Assembly (NCBI GenBank): GCA_052380005.1
Contig: JBQTCJ010000003.1
Length of the DNA: 64,000 nt
Source of the DNA: Salinarimonas sp052380005
GTDB lineage: Bacteria; Pseudomonadota; Alphaproteobacteria; Rhizobiales; Beijerinckiaceae
Direction: 5' to 3' (one strand)
The translations under genes and the position numbers were made by a program. Position 1 is the stretch's first letter; each line of letters opens with the position of its first letter. Below, piece after piece: positions 17,296 to 26,196 of this stretch. The notes beneath the pieces are model-generated. The model had not been told where the DNA came from. It did no database searches and saw only the letters and a program-made list of their open reading frames with translations.

Positions 17296-18399
17296 TCATT
17301 TCATCCCGCTCGACGCGATGCCGGTCGTGATGAAGCGCTGCAGGAAGGCGAAGACGAGGGCGACGGGCAGGAGCGTCACCACCGTCATGGCCAGCACGTA
17401 GTTCCATTGCGTGTTCAGCTCGCCCTGGAAGGCGTTGAGCCCGAGCTGGAGCGTGTAGACCTCGGTCTGGTTGAGCACGATGAGCGGCCAGAGGAAGTCG
17501 TTCCAGCGCCACATGATCGAGAAGATGGCGAGCACCGCCAGCGCCGGCAGCGAGAGCGGCAGGACGATGCGCCAGTAGATCTGCCACTCGCTCGCCTTGT
17601 CCATGCGCGCGGCCTCGATCAGCTCCTTGGGCAGCGTGAGCATGTATTGCCGCAGCAGGAAGACGCCGGTGGGCGTCGCCGCGCCGGGGATGATGACGCC
17701 CCACAGCGAGTTGACCATGCCGAGCGAGGCCACGACGACGTAGGTCGGCACGAGCACGATGGTGATGGGAATCATCAGCGTCGAGATGATGAAGCCCATC
17801 GCGAGGTTGCGGCCCTTGAACTCGTAGATCGACAGCGCGAAGGCGGCCATGGAGTTGATGATGAGCGTGATGATCGTCGCGATCACCGTCACGAAGACCG
17901 AGTTCCACAGGTATCGCCCGAACGCGAACTGCTCGAGCGGCGTCGTGTAGTTCTCGGTGGCGAGCTGGAACGCGCGGATCGGCTCGCGCGCCTCGATGGG
18001 CACCGAGATGCGCTCGTCGGGGTTCGCCGGGTCGATCATCGTCGAGACGATGCCGATGCGGCGCACCTCCGCGAGCTCGCGCACGCTGCCGTCCTCCATC
18101 GTGACGCGGAAGAGGGGGAGGGGACGCGCGTTGCCCTCGACCTCGACGGTCACCTGCGAGAGCGGCAGGAAGGTCGGCGGGAATTCCTGCAGGCCCGCCT
18201 GCGTCTTGAAGGACGACATGAGCAGCCAGACGATCGGCCCGAACATCAGCAGGATGCCGAAGGCGAGGTAGGCCCACGTCGCCCAGTCCGTCCAGTGCAG
18301 GCGCTTGCCGCCCCGCCGGCGCGTGAGAAAGGCCATGACGACGCCCCGCTGCGGAGCGCGGCCCTGGCCGGTGGTGGTGGCTGCGGACTCGGCGGTCAT
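17296..18399 (-). CDS. Sugar ABC transporter permease (MalG type)
   Basis: Inner-membrane permease of 367 residues with six predicted transmembrane segments. The EAA loop EAARMDKASEWQIYWRIVLP contacts the ATPase. A large extracytoplasmic segment of about 110 residues follows the first membrane helix (ENYTTPLEQF region), longer than in typical MalG proteins. ATG 18399 has GGGAGAT upstream; an earlier start would add 11 residues. It lies 22 bases after the MalF-type gene. The ending TTGIASSGMK is typical of the family. Confidence 0.9.
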   Translation of the reverse strand: MTAESAATTTGQGRAPQRGVVMAFLTRRRGGKRLHWTDWATWAYLAFGILLMFGPIVWLLMSSFKTQAGLQEFPPTFLPLSQVTVEVEGNARPLPLFRVTMEDGSVRELAEVRRIGIVSTMIDPANPDERISVPIEAREPIRAFQLATENYTTPLEQFAFGRYLWNSVFVTVIATIITLIINSMAAFALSIYEFKGRNLAMGFIISTLMIPITIVLVPTYVVVASLGMVNSLWGVIIPGAATPTGVFLLRQYMLTLPKELIEAARMDKASEWQIYWRIVLPLSLPALAVLAIFSIMWRWNDFLWPLIVLNQTEVYTLQLGLNAFQGELNTQWNYVLAMTVVTLLPVALVFAFLQRFITTGIASSGMK

Positions 18400-18421
18400 G
18401 ATCAGATCTCCCGAGGCCGGA

Positions 18422-19465
18422 TCAGGCCGCACCGTCGCGCCGACGCGCGAGGGCGAGCTGGGTGAGTGTGAGCGCGAACAGGACGACGCCGAGGACGACG
18501 GAGGCCGCGGAGGCGAGCCCGAAATTCTGCACCCGGTTGGCGAAGCCCGTGTTGTAGATGTACTGCACCAGGAATTGCGTCGCCGTGCCCGGCCCGCCGC
18601 CGGTGAGCACGTAGACCTCGTCGAAGATCTGCACGGCGCGGATCAGCGCCAGCACGAGCACGACGAGGAGGTTGGGCCAGAGCAGCGGCAGCGTGATGCG
18701 CCAGAAGGCGCGCCAGCGGCTCGTCCCGTCCATCTCCGCCGCCTCGTAGAGGTCCGGCGGGATCGCCTGCAGGCCGGCGAGAAGGATGAGCGTGTAGAAG
18801 CCCATGTGCGCCCAGACCGAGACGAAGACCGACCAGAACATCGCCCAGTTGGCGTCCGCCAGCCAGAGGATGCGGTCGAGGCCCATCTCGAGCAGCATGG
18901 CGTTGAGGAGCCCGTCGCGCAGCAGGATCCACTTCCAGATCAAGGCGACGACGACCGGCGAGAGCAGGACGGGGAAGAAGAACACCGCCCGGAAGAAGCC
19001 GCGGGCGCGAATCTCCTGGTTGAGGACGAGCGCCGTGACCAGCGCGAACAGCACCATGAACGCGACCTGGAAGGTCACGAACGTGATCGTGTTGTAGACG
19101 CCCCGCCAGAAGCGGTCCTCGCGGCAGGAGGTCGGGTCGAGATAATTGCCGCACTCGAAGAGATAGCCGTACTGCTCGGTGCCGACGAAGGGGCGCTGGG
19201 TGAGATACAGGTCCGTGCCGCCGGTGACCGAGTATCCGAGGTTGATGAACAGCGGCGTGATCACGAAGACGCCGAAGAAGGCGAGGTTCGGCAGAAGGAA
19301 GAGGTAGGGCATCCGGCCGATGCCGAGCACGCGCTGGAGCGCGGCCATCGGCGGCTCGAACAGGCGCATGAGCGCGGCCCACAGCACGCCGAAGCCCGCG
19401 CCGGCGAGCTCCTTGAGGCTGCGGCGCTCCTCGGCGGGCGCCGGTCCGCTCGACGCTTGCGACAT
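18422..19465 (-). CDS. Sugar ABC transporter permease (MalF type)
   Basis: Inner-membrane permease of 347 residues. Membrane segments start at LFLLPNLAFFGVFVITP, and the EAA motif is YEAAEMDGTSRWRAFWRITLP. A periplasmic insertion with two cysteines (FECGNYLDPTSC) between the first two membrane helices could form a disulfide. ATG 19465 is preferred, with AAGGA upstream; a GTG six codons earlier is possible. It pairs with the MalG-type permease downstream and the binding protein upstream. Confidence 0.9.
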   Translation of the reverse strand: MSQASSGPAPAEERRSLKELAGAGFGVLWAALMRLFEPPMAALQRVLGIGRMPYLFLLPNLAFFGVFVITPLFINLGYSVTGGTDLYLTQRPFVGTEQYGYLFECGNYLDPTSCREDRFWRGVYNTITFVTFQVAFMVLFALVTALVLNQEIRARGFFRAVFFFPVLLSPVVVALIWKWILLRDGLLNAMLLEMGLDRILWLADANWAMFWSVFVSVWAHMGFYTLILLAGLQAIPPDLYEAAEMDGTSRWRAFWRITLPLLWPNLLVVLVLALIRAVQIFDEVYVLTGGGPGTATQFLVQYIYNTGFANRVQNFGLASAASVVLGVVLFALTLTQLALARRRDGAA

Positions 19466-19544
19466 GGGTCTCTCGTCCTTCACCGAAACGTGGGGCCGCC
19501 GGCGGAGCGTTCTCCGCCGGCGGCCCCGCTGGGACGCGACGCGC

Positions 19545-20825
19545 TCAGCGCGCGGCCTCCGCGAGCTGGTTCTCGATGTCGGTCTCGATGCGCGAGAAGG
19601 CGTCGTCGAGGGACATCTCGCCGCCGATCGCCTCGGAGATGCGCGCGATGGTGGCGTTGAACACGATTCGGTTGTTGGTGTAGCCCTGCAGCGCGTAGGC
19701 CGCGTCCGCCACCTTCGGCACCTCCGCCGCGAAGGTCTGCAGCGCGTGGGCCGCCAGCGGGTTCTCAGTCTGGAAGTCGATCGCGGTCGGGTCGAGCTGC
19801 AGGTGGCCGGGCAGGAAGAGCGTGCGGCCGGCGAACTCCGCGATCACGTCGGGGGAGGAGAGGTACTCCATCACCCGCGCGACCTCCTCGGGATGATCGG
19901 TGTCCTTCAGCGCGACGAGCGCGGCGCCGCCGGGCATGCCCGAGCAGGCGGCCGGGCCGCAGGGGTTGGGCACCGCCCACCAGTCGAAGTCCTGGCCGAT
20001 GTTGTTGGCGAACTGGCCGATCTGCCAGGAGCCCGAGTAGTACATCACCGTCTGCGCGTTGACGAACTCCTGGTTGGCCGGGACGTAGGTGCCGCCCGAA
20101 CCGGCGACGAAGATGTCCTTCGCCATGGTGCCGTCCTGATGCCAGTCGTAGAGCATCTGCGCGAAGCTCTCGAAGCCGTCGTCGACGACCGCCGGCTCGC
20201 CGGCCTCGTCGAAGTAGGCCGCGCCCATCGAGATCGCCGGCCCGGCGATGCGGTGGCCGGAGCGGTCGATGGCGAGGGGGATCTGCACGCCCGTCGCCTC
20301 GGCGACCTGGCGCGCGGCCGCGGCCCAGTCCGCCCAGGTCGCGTCGGCGCCCGGCAGCTCGACGCCGGCCTGCTCGAAGAGCGTCTTGTTGACGAATGGG
20401 CCGGTGACGGTCAGCTGCGTCATGTAGCCGTGGATCGCGTCCTCGTTGCCCGGCACGCGCAGCCAGTTCAGGAACGGGCCGAAGCTCGCCTCCCAGTACT
20501 CCGGGTCCTCGAGGTAGGGGCGCAGGTCGAGATAGTACTCGGCGAGGCCGCCGAGATCCGTGACGCGGGCCATGTCCGGGCCCTCGCCGGCGGCGAGCTG
20601 CACCGGCAGCGATTCGAGGATCGCCTGGTAGGCCACCGTGTCGATGACGACGTCGATGTCCGGGTTCGCCTCCTCGAAGCGCGCGATGAGGTCGGCGAGC
20701 ACCTCGCCCTCGTTGCCGTCGTTGTACCAGGCGATGCGGACTTCCGTCTGCTGCGCAGCCGCCATCCCGGCGGAGAGCGCCAGCGCCGCGGCGCCGGTCA
20801 TGAGCGTGGTGATCAGCTTCGTCAT
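19545..20825 (-). CDS. Sugar ABC transporter substrate-binding protein
   Basis: Periplasmic family 1 solute-binding protein of 426 residues. A Sec signal peptide (MTKLITTLMTGAAALALSAG) has a likely cleavage after AAAQQ or AAA. The mature part begins EVRIAWYNDGNEG and contains the typical aromatic and hinge regions (YSGSWQIGQF, PGGAALVALKDT). AGGAG lies upstream of ATG 20825. It is the first gene of the uronate operon. The ligand is probably a glucuronate-bearing oligosaccharide, inferred from the downstream esterase, glycosidase and UxaC/UxuA/UxuB genes. Confidence 0.9.
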   Translation of the reverse strand: MTKLITTLMTGAAALALSAGMAAAQQTEVRIAWYNDGNEGEVLADLIARFEEANPDIDVVIDTVAYQAILESLPVQLAAGEGPDMARVTDLGGLAEYYLDLRPYLEDPEYWEASFGPFLNWLRVPGNEDAIHGYMTQLTVTGPFVNKTLFEQAGVELPGADATWADWAAAARQVAEATGVQIPLAIDRSGHRIAGPAISMGAAYFDEAGEPAVVDDGFESFAQMLYDWHQDGTMAKDIFVAGSGGTYVPANQEFVNAQTVMYYSGSWQIGQFANNIGQDFDWWAVPNPCGPAACSGMPGGAALVALKDTDHPEEVARVMEYLSSPDVIAEFAGRTLFLPGHLQLDPTAIDFQTENPLAAHALQTFAAEVPKVADAAYALQGYTNNRIVFNATIARISEAIGGEMSLDDAFSRIETDIENQLAEAAR

Positions 20826-21056
20826 GGGTCTCCTCCCGAAGGTCTCCGGGCGTTCAGCGCCCGGGCCGTCTCGCCCGCCGCGTTCCGGCGGGACGCCGGC
20901 TCACGCGATCGGATCAGCTCATCGTGTCGGGTGGATGTCGGCGCGGGATCGCGGGGGCATCGATCCCCCGCGTCCAGCTCTCGGCGTCCTCCCCGCCGGT
21001 CTCCTGCCGGCCGTCGCGTCGTGGGCGCAGGCGGATCGCCGCCGTCGCCCCGACGT

Positions 21057-21077
21057 CTCGAGTACCGGTATACTAGT
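21057..21077. promoter_or_regulatory. Candidate operator in the GntR/ABC divergent region
   Basis: Four overlapping palindromes fall within 21 bases: CTCGAG, TACCGGTA, GTATAC and ACTAGT. GTATAC is the core often seen in operators of FCD-type GntR regulators. The 333-bp divergent region between the binding-protein gene and the GntR gene holds no ORF of its own. Confidence 0.4.
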
Positions 21078-21158
21078 GCGCGGCGCCGAAACGTGTCAAT
21101 CTGCTCCGCACGGCGCCGCGTGGTGCCCGACGATGCGACCACAGAGCCACGACCCGAG

Positions 21159-21899
21159 ATGAGCGACGTGATCCCCGAGACCGAGCTGCGCACCCTCCTG
21201 GAGGCGGGCGGCACGCTCGATTTCAGCCGCTCCGCGGCGAGCCAGATCTACGAATGGCTCTATGCCGCGCTCGTGCGCATGCGGCTCACCCCCGGCATGC
21301 GGCTCTCGGAGGTCGAGACGGCGCGCGCGCTCGACGCCTCGCGCACGCCGGTGCGCGAGGCCTTCATCCGGCTGGCGGAGGCGGGGCTCATCGAGGTGCG
21401 CCCGCACCGCGGCACGTTCGTCGCCAAGCTCGACCGCAAGCGCATCCTCGAGGCGCGCTTCATCCGCGAGGCACTCGAGGTCGCGGTGGCGACCCGCCTC
21501 GCCGAAACGGGGCCGGCGCCGGAGGAGGAGGGGGTGACGGCGCGCTGCCGCGACCTCATCGAGCACATGCGGACGCTGGCGCAGGCGCGCGATCAGCTCG
21601 CCTTCAACGAGGCCGACGACCGCTTCCACCAGATCCTCGCCGCGGCGACCGGCTACGGCCGCATCGCCACGCTGGTCAGGGCGGAGGAGGCGCACGGCGT
21701 GCGCATCCGCGTGCTCAGCCTCGCGAAGGACGAGACGTACGCCCGCATCGTGCGCGAGCACACGGCGATCCTCGACGCGATCGAGGCACACGATCCGGCC
21801 GGCGCCGCGGCGGCTGTGCGCGCGCATCTCAACAACATCCACGGCTTCATCGCCGAGGCCGCCGCCGCCCACCCGGACTACTTCACGGACGCGCCCTGA
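21159..21899 (+). CDS. GntR-family regulator, FCD type, of the uronate operon
   Basis: DNA-binding regulator of 246 residues. The winged helix runs from about residue 25 to 90 (LTPGMRLSEVETARALDASRTPVREAFIRL, shown in part), and the helical FCD ligand domain follows with acidic/His metal-site positions such as NEADDRFHQILA and REHTAILDAI. It is divergent from the sugar ABC operon, so it is the obvious candidate repressor of the uronate genes. The true start is ATG 21159; an open frame extends far upstream but is antisense to the ABC genes. Its 3' end overlaps the convergent AhpD-like gene by 22 bases. Confidence 0.9.
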   Translation: MSDVIPETELRTLLEAGGTLDFSRSAASQIYEWLYAALVRMRLTPGMRLSEVETARALDASRTPVREAFIRLAEAGLIEVRPHRGTFVAKLDRKRILEARFIREALEVAVATRLAETGPAPEEEGVTARCRDLIEHMRTLAQARDQLAFNEADDRFHQILAAATGYGRIATLVRAEEAHGVRIRVLSLAKDETYARIVREHTAILDAIEAHDPAGAAAAVRAHLNNIHGFIAEAAAAHPDYFTDAP

Positions 21900-22318
21900 G
21901 GCGCGGCCGCCGTCGGGAGGAAGGCCTCGTCGACGGGCACGCGCAGGCCGTTGGCGAGCCGGTTCGTCTCGTTGGCCTTGGCCGCGACGGCGAGGACCTC
22001 CGTCAGCATGGCGTCGGTCATGCCCTTCGCCCTGGCCGCGGCCGTGTGCGAGTACGTGCAGTACTCGCAGCCGTTCGTCGCCGAGACGGCGACGTAGATC
22101 AGCTCCTTCGTCAGCGGGTCGAGGGCGCCGGGCGCCATCACCGCCTTCACACCCTCCCAGGTGCGCCGCAGGAGCGCGGGATCGTGCGCGAGCGCGCGCC
22201 AGAAGTTGTTGACGAAGTCCGAGCCGCGGGTCGCGCGGATGTCGTCGAAGACCGCCTTCGCGGCGGGGGAGAGGGCGTCGTCGGCGAGGAGCGGCAGGAG
22301 GGGCGGGTGTCCGGTCAT
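21878..22318 (-). CDS. AhpD-like carboxymuconolactone decarboxylase family protein
   Basis: Small all-helical protein of 146 residues with the redox motif NGCEYCTYSHTAAA, i.e. CxxC followed by His, as in AhpD-like alkylhydroperoxidases. The exact substrate is unknown. Tail-to-tail overlap of 22 bases with the GntR gene suggests antisense effects between the two mRNAs. It follows the GlcD-like gene by 28 bases on the same strand, so the two are probably cotranscribed. Confidence 0.85.
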   Translation of the reverse strand: MTGHPPLLPLLADDALSPAAKAVFDDIRATRGSDFVNNFWRALAHDPALLRRTWEGVKAVMAPGALDPLTKELIYVAVSATNGCEYCTYSHTAAARAKGMTDAMLTEVLAVAAKANETNRLANGLRVPVDEAFLPTAAAPQGASVK

Positions 22319-22346
22319 CGGTTCGCTCCGAAGCTGGCGGGACGCG

Positions 22347-23774
22347 TCACAGCACCCGGCCGCGGTTGAGGATGTCGCGCGGGTCGAGCGCCCGCTTGAT
22401 CGTGCGCATCAGCGCCAGCTCGGGCTCGCTGCGCGACAGCGCGAGATAGGCGCGCTTGTTGCGCCCGATCCCGTGCTCCGCCGACACTGCGCCGCCGTAG
22501 CGCGCGACGACGGCGTAGACCCGCTCCTCCACCATCGTCTTGTCGAGGGCGGGGCCGCCGACGATGAGGTGGAGGTTCGAATCGGCGATGTGGCCGAAGA
22601 TCACGCTGAGCGCATCCGGCCAGTGCGCGCGGGCGAGGGCGCGCAGCTCCTCCACCGCCGAACCGATGCGGGCGCGGGGGAAGCTCACGTCGAAGGAGAC
22701 GAAGACGGGGAGCTTGGGCTGGTATTCGTAGGGCGATTCCCGATAGGCCCACAGCCTTGCCCGGTCCGCCTCCGAGCGGGCGAGCACCGCGTCGAGCACG
22801 AGCCCCTCCTCCAGCATCGCGCCGAGCGTCTCCTCGAAGCGCTCGCGCCCGGCCGGCCCCTCGCCGGTGGCGGCCTCGACGAGGACGAGGAGGTCGTGCT
22901 CCTCGGCGAAGGGCGGAGCGAGGCCGACCTCGTCGATCGCCGCGCGCACGAACTCGCGCCACATCGCCTCGAACGCGAGGAGCCCGCCGGCGAAGCGTCG
23001 CTCCAGCGCCCGCAGCAGCGCGATCGCCGCGGACGCGTCGCGCACGGCGCAGATCGCGGTGTGGACGCCCTCGGGCCGCGGCTGCAGCGCCAGCACGACG
23101 CGGGTGACGACCCCGAGCGTGCCCTCGGTGCCGATCATCAGCTGCGTCCAGTCGTAGCCGGAATTGTTCTTCAGCATCTTGTTCAGCGAGGAGACGATCG
23201 TCCCGTCCGCGAGCACGGCCTCGAGGCCGAGGACGTTGCGGCGGGTCATGCCGTAGCGCAGCACGGTGTTGCCGCCGGCGTTGGTCGCGACGTTGCCGCC
23301 GATCGTGCACGAGCCGCGTGCGCCGAGGTCGATGCCGAGCAGGAAGCCCGCCTCCTCGGCTGCGTCCTGCAGCACCTGGAGGGGCGTGCCGGCCCGCGCG
23401 GTGAGCGTCGCGGCCTCGGGATCGATCTCCTCGATGCCGACGAGGCGCTCGAGCGAGAGGGCGATGTCGCTCTCGTGCGGATGCGCACCGCCGGCGAGCC
23501 CGGTCATGCCGCCCTGCGTGACGACCGACTGGCCGTGTTCGTGGCAGATCGCGAGGGCGCGGGAGACCTCCTGCGGCGAGCGCGGGAGAACGAGGGCGAG
23601 CGGCGGCGTCGGGGCGAGGCCGCTGGCGTCGGCGCGCGCGCGATCCGCGATCTCCGCGCCGGTGCGCACGGCGTCCGCTCCCAGCGCCGCGCGCAGGGCC
23701 TCGATCACCACGCTCGGCGCGGCAGGGGAAGTCCTGGCAGGGGGAGTCTGGGCGGGAGAGCTTGGGGTCTGCAT
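22347..23774 (-). CDS. FAD-linked oxidase, GlcD / D-2-hydroxyacid dehydrogenase type
   Basis: Flavoprotein of 475 residues that probably oxidises a D-2-hydroxyacid such as D-lactate, glycolate or D-2-hydroxyglutarate. The PCMH-type FAD domain covers residues 50-230 (VVTQGGMTGLAGGAHPH, GIDLGARGSCTIGGNVATNAGG shown in part, MIGTEGTLGVVT). The C-terminal domain has the catalytic/metal stretch FGHIADSNLH and SAEHGIGRNK. ATG 23774 has GGGAG upstream. No GlcE/GlcF subunits are adjacent, so it may act alone like D2HGDH. A GntR regulator lies just upstream on the same strand. Confidence 0.85.
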   Translation of the reverse strand: MQTPSSPAQTPPARTSPAAPSVVIEALRAALGADAVRTGAEIADRARADASGLAPTPPLALVLPRSPQEVSRALAICHEHGQSVVTQGGMTGLAGGAHPHESDIALSLERLVGIEEIDPEAATLTARAGTPLQVLQDAAEEAGFLLGIDLGARGSCTIGGNVATNAGGNTVLRYGMTRRNVLGLEAVLADGTIVSSLNKMLKNNSGYDWTQLMIGTEGTLGVVTRVVLALQPRPEGVHTAICAVRDASAAIALLRALERRFAGGLLAFEAMWREFVRAAIDEVGLAPPFAEEHDLLVLVEAATGEGPAGRERFEETLGAMLEEGLVLDAVLARSEADRARLWAYRESPYEYQPKLPVFVSFDVSFPRARIGSAVEELRALARAHWPDALSVIFGHIADSNLHLIVGGPALDKTMVEERVYAVVARYGGAVSAEHGIGRNKRAYLALSRSEPELALMRTIKRALDPRDILNRGRVL

Positions 23775-23920
23775 CGAGAGGCTCCCTGCGCGGCGCGTGC
23801 CTTCGCGCCGTCCGTGCTGGGCCGACGCCGCGCCGGGAACCACGAGCGGATGCCGGTCCCGCGCCGAGTCGGCGGATCGAGGCCCATGATCTACCGCGCT
23901 CCGCGCCCGTTGTCGCGCGC

Positions 23921-24580
23921 TCAGGCGGAGCGGCGGGCGGAGAAGAAGGCCCGCTCGGCGGACGCGATGAAGGACGCCATGCGGTCGCCCGCGACGATCG
24001 GGTCGCGGGTGGCGAAGGCGGCCCGAACGTCCTCGAGGCCCTCGAGAACAACCTGGCGTGTCGTCGCGCAGCTCAGGATCTCCCGGCGCACGGTCTGCAC
24101 GTGGTCGACGAAGCGCGCAAGCGTCTCGGCGAGGCGCGCGTTGCGCACGCGCGCGATCCAGGCGTCGCGGAAGTCGACGTTGGCCCGGATCAGGCGCCCG
24201 ACGTCGTCCGCGCGCATCGCCGTCCGCGCGTCCGACAGCGCCGCATCGAGCGCCTCGTCGGACAGCGCGTCGAGGTTGCTCGCCGCGTGTGCGGCAGCGC
24301 GCGGCTCGAGCAGCTTGCGCACCTCGAAGACGTCGCGGACCTCTTGCAGGGACAGCGTCGGCAGCGCGAAGCCGCGGGACGTCCCGACGAGATAGCCATC
24401 GTTGACGAGCTGCAGCAGCGCCTCGCGAGCGGGCATGCGCGACGCGCCGTAGGCGCGCGCGATCTCGACGTCGACGAGCCGGTCCTCCGGCGTGAACTCG
24501 CACCGCCGCACGCGCCGCCGCAGATCCGCGTAGATGCGCTCGCGGATGCTTTCGCGTCGACCCGTGTCGTTGCCCGTCAT
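23921..24580 (-). CDS. GntR-family regulator, FCD type
   Basis: Regulator of 219 residues. The N-terminal winged helix includes IRERIYADLRRRV and ASRMPAREALLQLV, and the FCD domain includes EVRDVFEVRKLLEPRA. The GlcD-like and AhpD-like genes follow, 146 bases downstream on the same strand, and are its likely targets. The upstream region contains ATACTGTAT, a plausible autoregulatory site. Confidence 0.88.
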   Translation of the reverse strand: MTGNDTGRRESIRERIYADLRRRVRRCEFTPEDRLVDVEIARAYGASRMPAREALLQLVNDGYLVGTSRGFALPTLSLQEVRDVFEVRKLLEPRAAAHAASNLDALSDEALDAALSDARTAMRADDVGRLIRANVDFRDAWIARVRNARLAETLARFVDHVQTVRREILSCATTRQVVLEGLEDVRAAFATRDPIVAGDRMASFIASAERAFFSARRSA

Positions 24581-24613
24581 GTCCGATGCAATCCTAACCT
24601 TTGTCGGTGTCGC

Positions 24614-24622
24614 ATACTGTAT
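24614..24622. promoter_or_regulatory. Candidate GntR operator
   Basis: ATACTGTAT is a palindrome with a single central base, 34 bases upstream of the GntR start. It resembles the GTATAC-type sites of FCD GntR regulators. Confidence 0.35.
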
Positions 24623-25579
24623 CCAGTTCGAACCGGAGGGTCAAACCAACGGGTGCGTAGTGCGGATCACCGGAGTCGCGTGTGGGGTGGTAATCGAAGG
24701 ATCGCTTCATGCTTGAAGTGGATGCAATTCTGAGGGACATTCTTCCAGGGGGACGATTTCTCGGTGCGCCGAGGCGTCGGGAGCCGCCCGCGGGCCGAGG
24801 GGGGCCGATGAGATGACGCTCGCCGCTTGCAGATCCGTCGGGTCGCGTCCCTGGCCGATCGAGGGGTCTCGGCTCCTCGTGCCGGGACGTGCGGCGCCTG
24901 CGTGGGTTCGCCGCCACCGGGACCTCGGGATCGACGGGCGCTGCGGCGGCGGATCGGATGCAGGACCGATTCGGGTCGCGGTTCACTTCGACTCAGAGGT
25001 GATGCATCTTGAGATTGCTTCAAACGGTATTCTGCCGGGCCGGCGGGCAGGGCGATCCACGGGTCGTTCACCATCCGGACGTTTTCCCCGTCGAATTACG
25101 GGGGAGCACCTGCCGATTGTGAGGTCGTCCTCGGGTCGGTGCGCGGGGTTAGTTCCCTTGCGGAAGGGTGTGCCGGTTCGTGCTGCGTCGGGAAGGTTGC
25201 GTAAGGCTCACCAAGGGTTGGAGTGGAGCCGCGGCGGGGTATCGGGCATCCGCGATGCGAGACGCCTCACATGCATCCGGCTCGGATCTGGACTCGTGAA
25301 GGCAGCCGATGGGCGCGACTGCACCTATACTTGGCGACCGCAACGTATGCGCAGTGGTGCCCCCGTTGTCCGGGCGCAATGTCGCACGATGGGGCCTAGC
25401 ACTTCGACTGCTCCGTGCATAAATGGCGATGTAGGAAGAGCGTCCCGGGGCATCCCGTATCGAGCGTGGGACTTGACGGCGCGCGCGCCGGATGGTGTCC
25501 AAAGAGACGTCGCTGGATCGCTCAAGTATCGCGGTACGGTTCTTTACGCGAGGAACGTGCCGTGTCCGCCGACATCAGA
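24623..25579. other. About 950 bp without a recognisable gene
   Basis: Base composition is visibly less GC-rich than the neighbours. Open frames across it (for example 24813-25643 on the + strand) give Arg/Ser-rich translations with no domain and no third-position bias. It may be decayed sequence or long regulatory DNA for the XRE gene that follows. No tRNA, terminator or repeat copy was seen. Confidence 0.5.
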
Positions 25580-25611
25580 GGCAACCTTTCGGGCAACTTT
25601 TCCGTTACAAT
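25580..25611 (+). promoter_or_regulatory. Candidate promoter/operator of the XRE gene
   Basis: Two direct repeats GGCAACCTTTC (25580) and GGCAACTTTTC (25592) are spaced by 12 bases, about one helical turn. A -10-like TACAAT follows at 25606-25611, 29 bases before the start codon. This arrangement suits autoregulation by the XRE protein. Confidence 0.4.
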
Positions 25612-25639
25612 CCGGAAACAACAGGTCGGGAACCGGCTC

Positions 25640-25999
25640 ATGACACGTTCACCCACTGAAATCGACCGCGAGATCGGCCAGCGCATTCGTCTCGCGCGCA
25701 AGCAGGCCAAGCTCTCCCAGAGCGAGCTCGGCCAAGCCATCGGTGTCACCTACCAGCAGGTGCAGAAGTACGAGAACGGCACCGACCGCGTCGCCGCGTC
25801 CCGCCTCGTGCAGATCTCGCAGGTCCTGGAGCAGCCCGCCTCCGCGCTGCTCGGCGGCGTCGAGCAGGGCCAGGCCCGGCTGATGGACGAGGACGCGATC
25901 GCGCTCGTCGCGCTGTTCAACGAGATCAAGCGCCCGGCGCTGCGCGGCGCCGCACTGCAGACCGTCAAGAGCCTCGTCGCCGCCGGCAACGAGGTCTGA
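25640..25999 (+). CDS. XRE-family transcriptional regulator
   Basis: 119-residue DNA-binding protein. The helix-turn-helix is IGQRIRLARKQAKLSQSELG followed by VTYQQVQKYENGTDRVAAS, almost a consensus for the short XRE regulators of rhizobia (PraR/PhrR-like group). A helical tail of about 50 residues follows. Start ATG 25640 is preceded by GGGAA. Its targets are unknown; direct repeats just upstream suggest autoregulation. Confidence 0.88.
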   Translation: MTRSPTEIDREIGQRIRLARKQAKLSQSELGQAIGVTYQQVQKYENGTDRVAASRLVQISQVLEQPASALLGGVEQGQARLMDEDAIALVALFNEIKRPALRGAALQTVKSLVAAGNEV

Positions 26000-26196
26000 G
26001 CCACCGCGCCGCGGACGCCTCGCTCGCGGCCGGCAGCCTCCCGGTCGCGTCGCGCGCCGCCGGATCCCCGTGCCACGGCCGGCGCCCCGCGCGCCGGTCG
26101 CGCCCTGCTGGCGCCTGCACCCTATCGGCGTCCGCGGTCGCATGATCCGCGGCTGATCGATGAACGACCCCGGTCCGAGGGCGTTGAGCCCTCGTG

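Noticed and set aside
19320..21158. Long upstream extension of the GntR regulator
   Set aside because: It is antisense to the binding-protein and permease genes and lacks any domain; GC-rich DNA keeps such frames open by chance.
24813..25643. 276-residue open frame across the gene-poor stretch
   Set aside because: The translation is Arg/Ser/Gly-rich without domains, has no ribosome site, and runs into the XRE start region in another frame.
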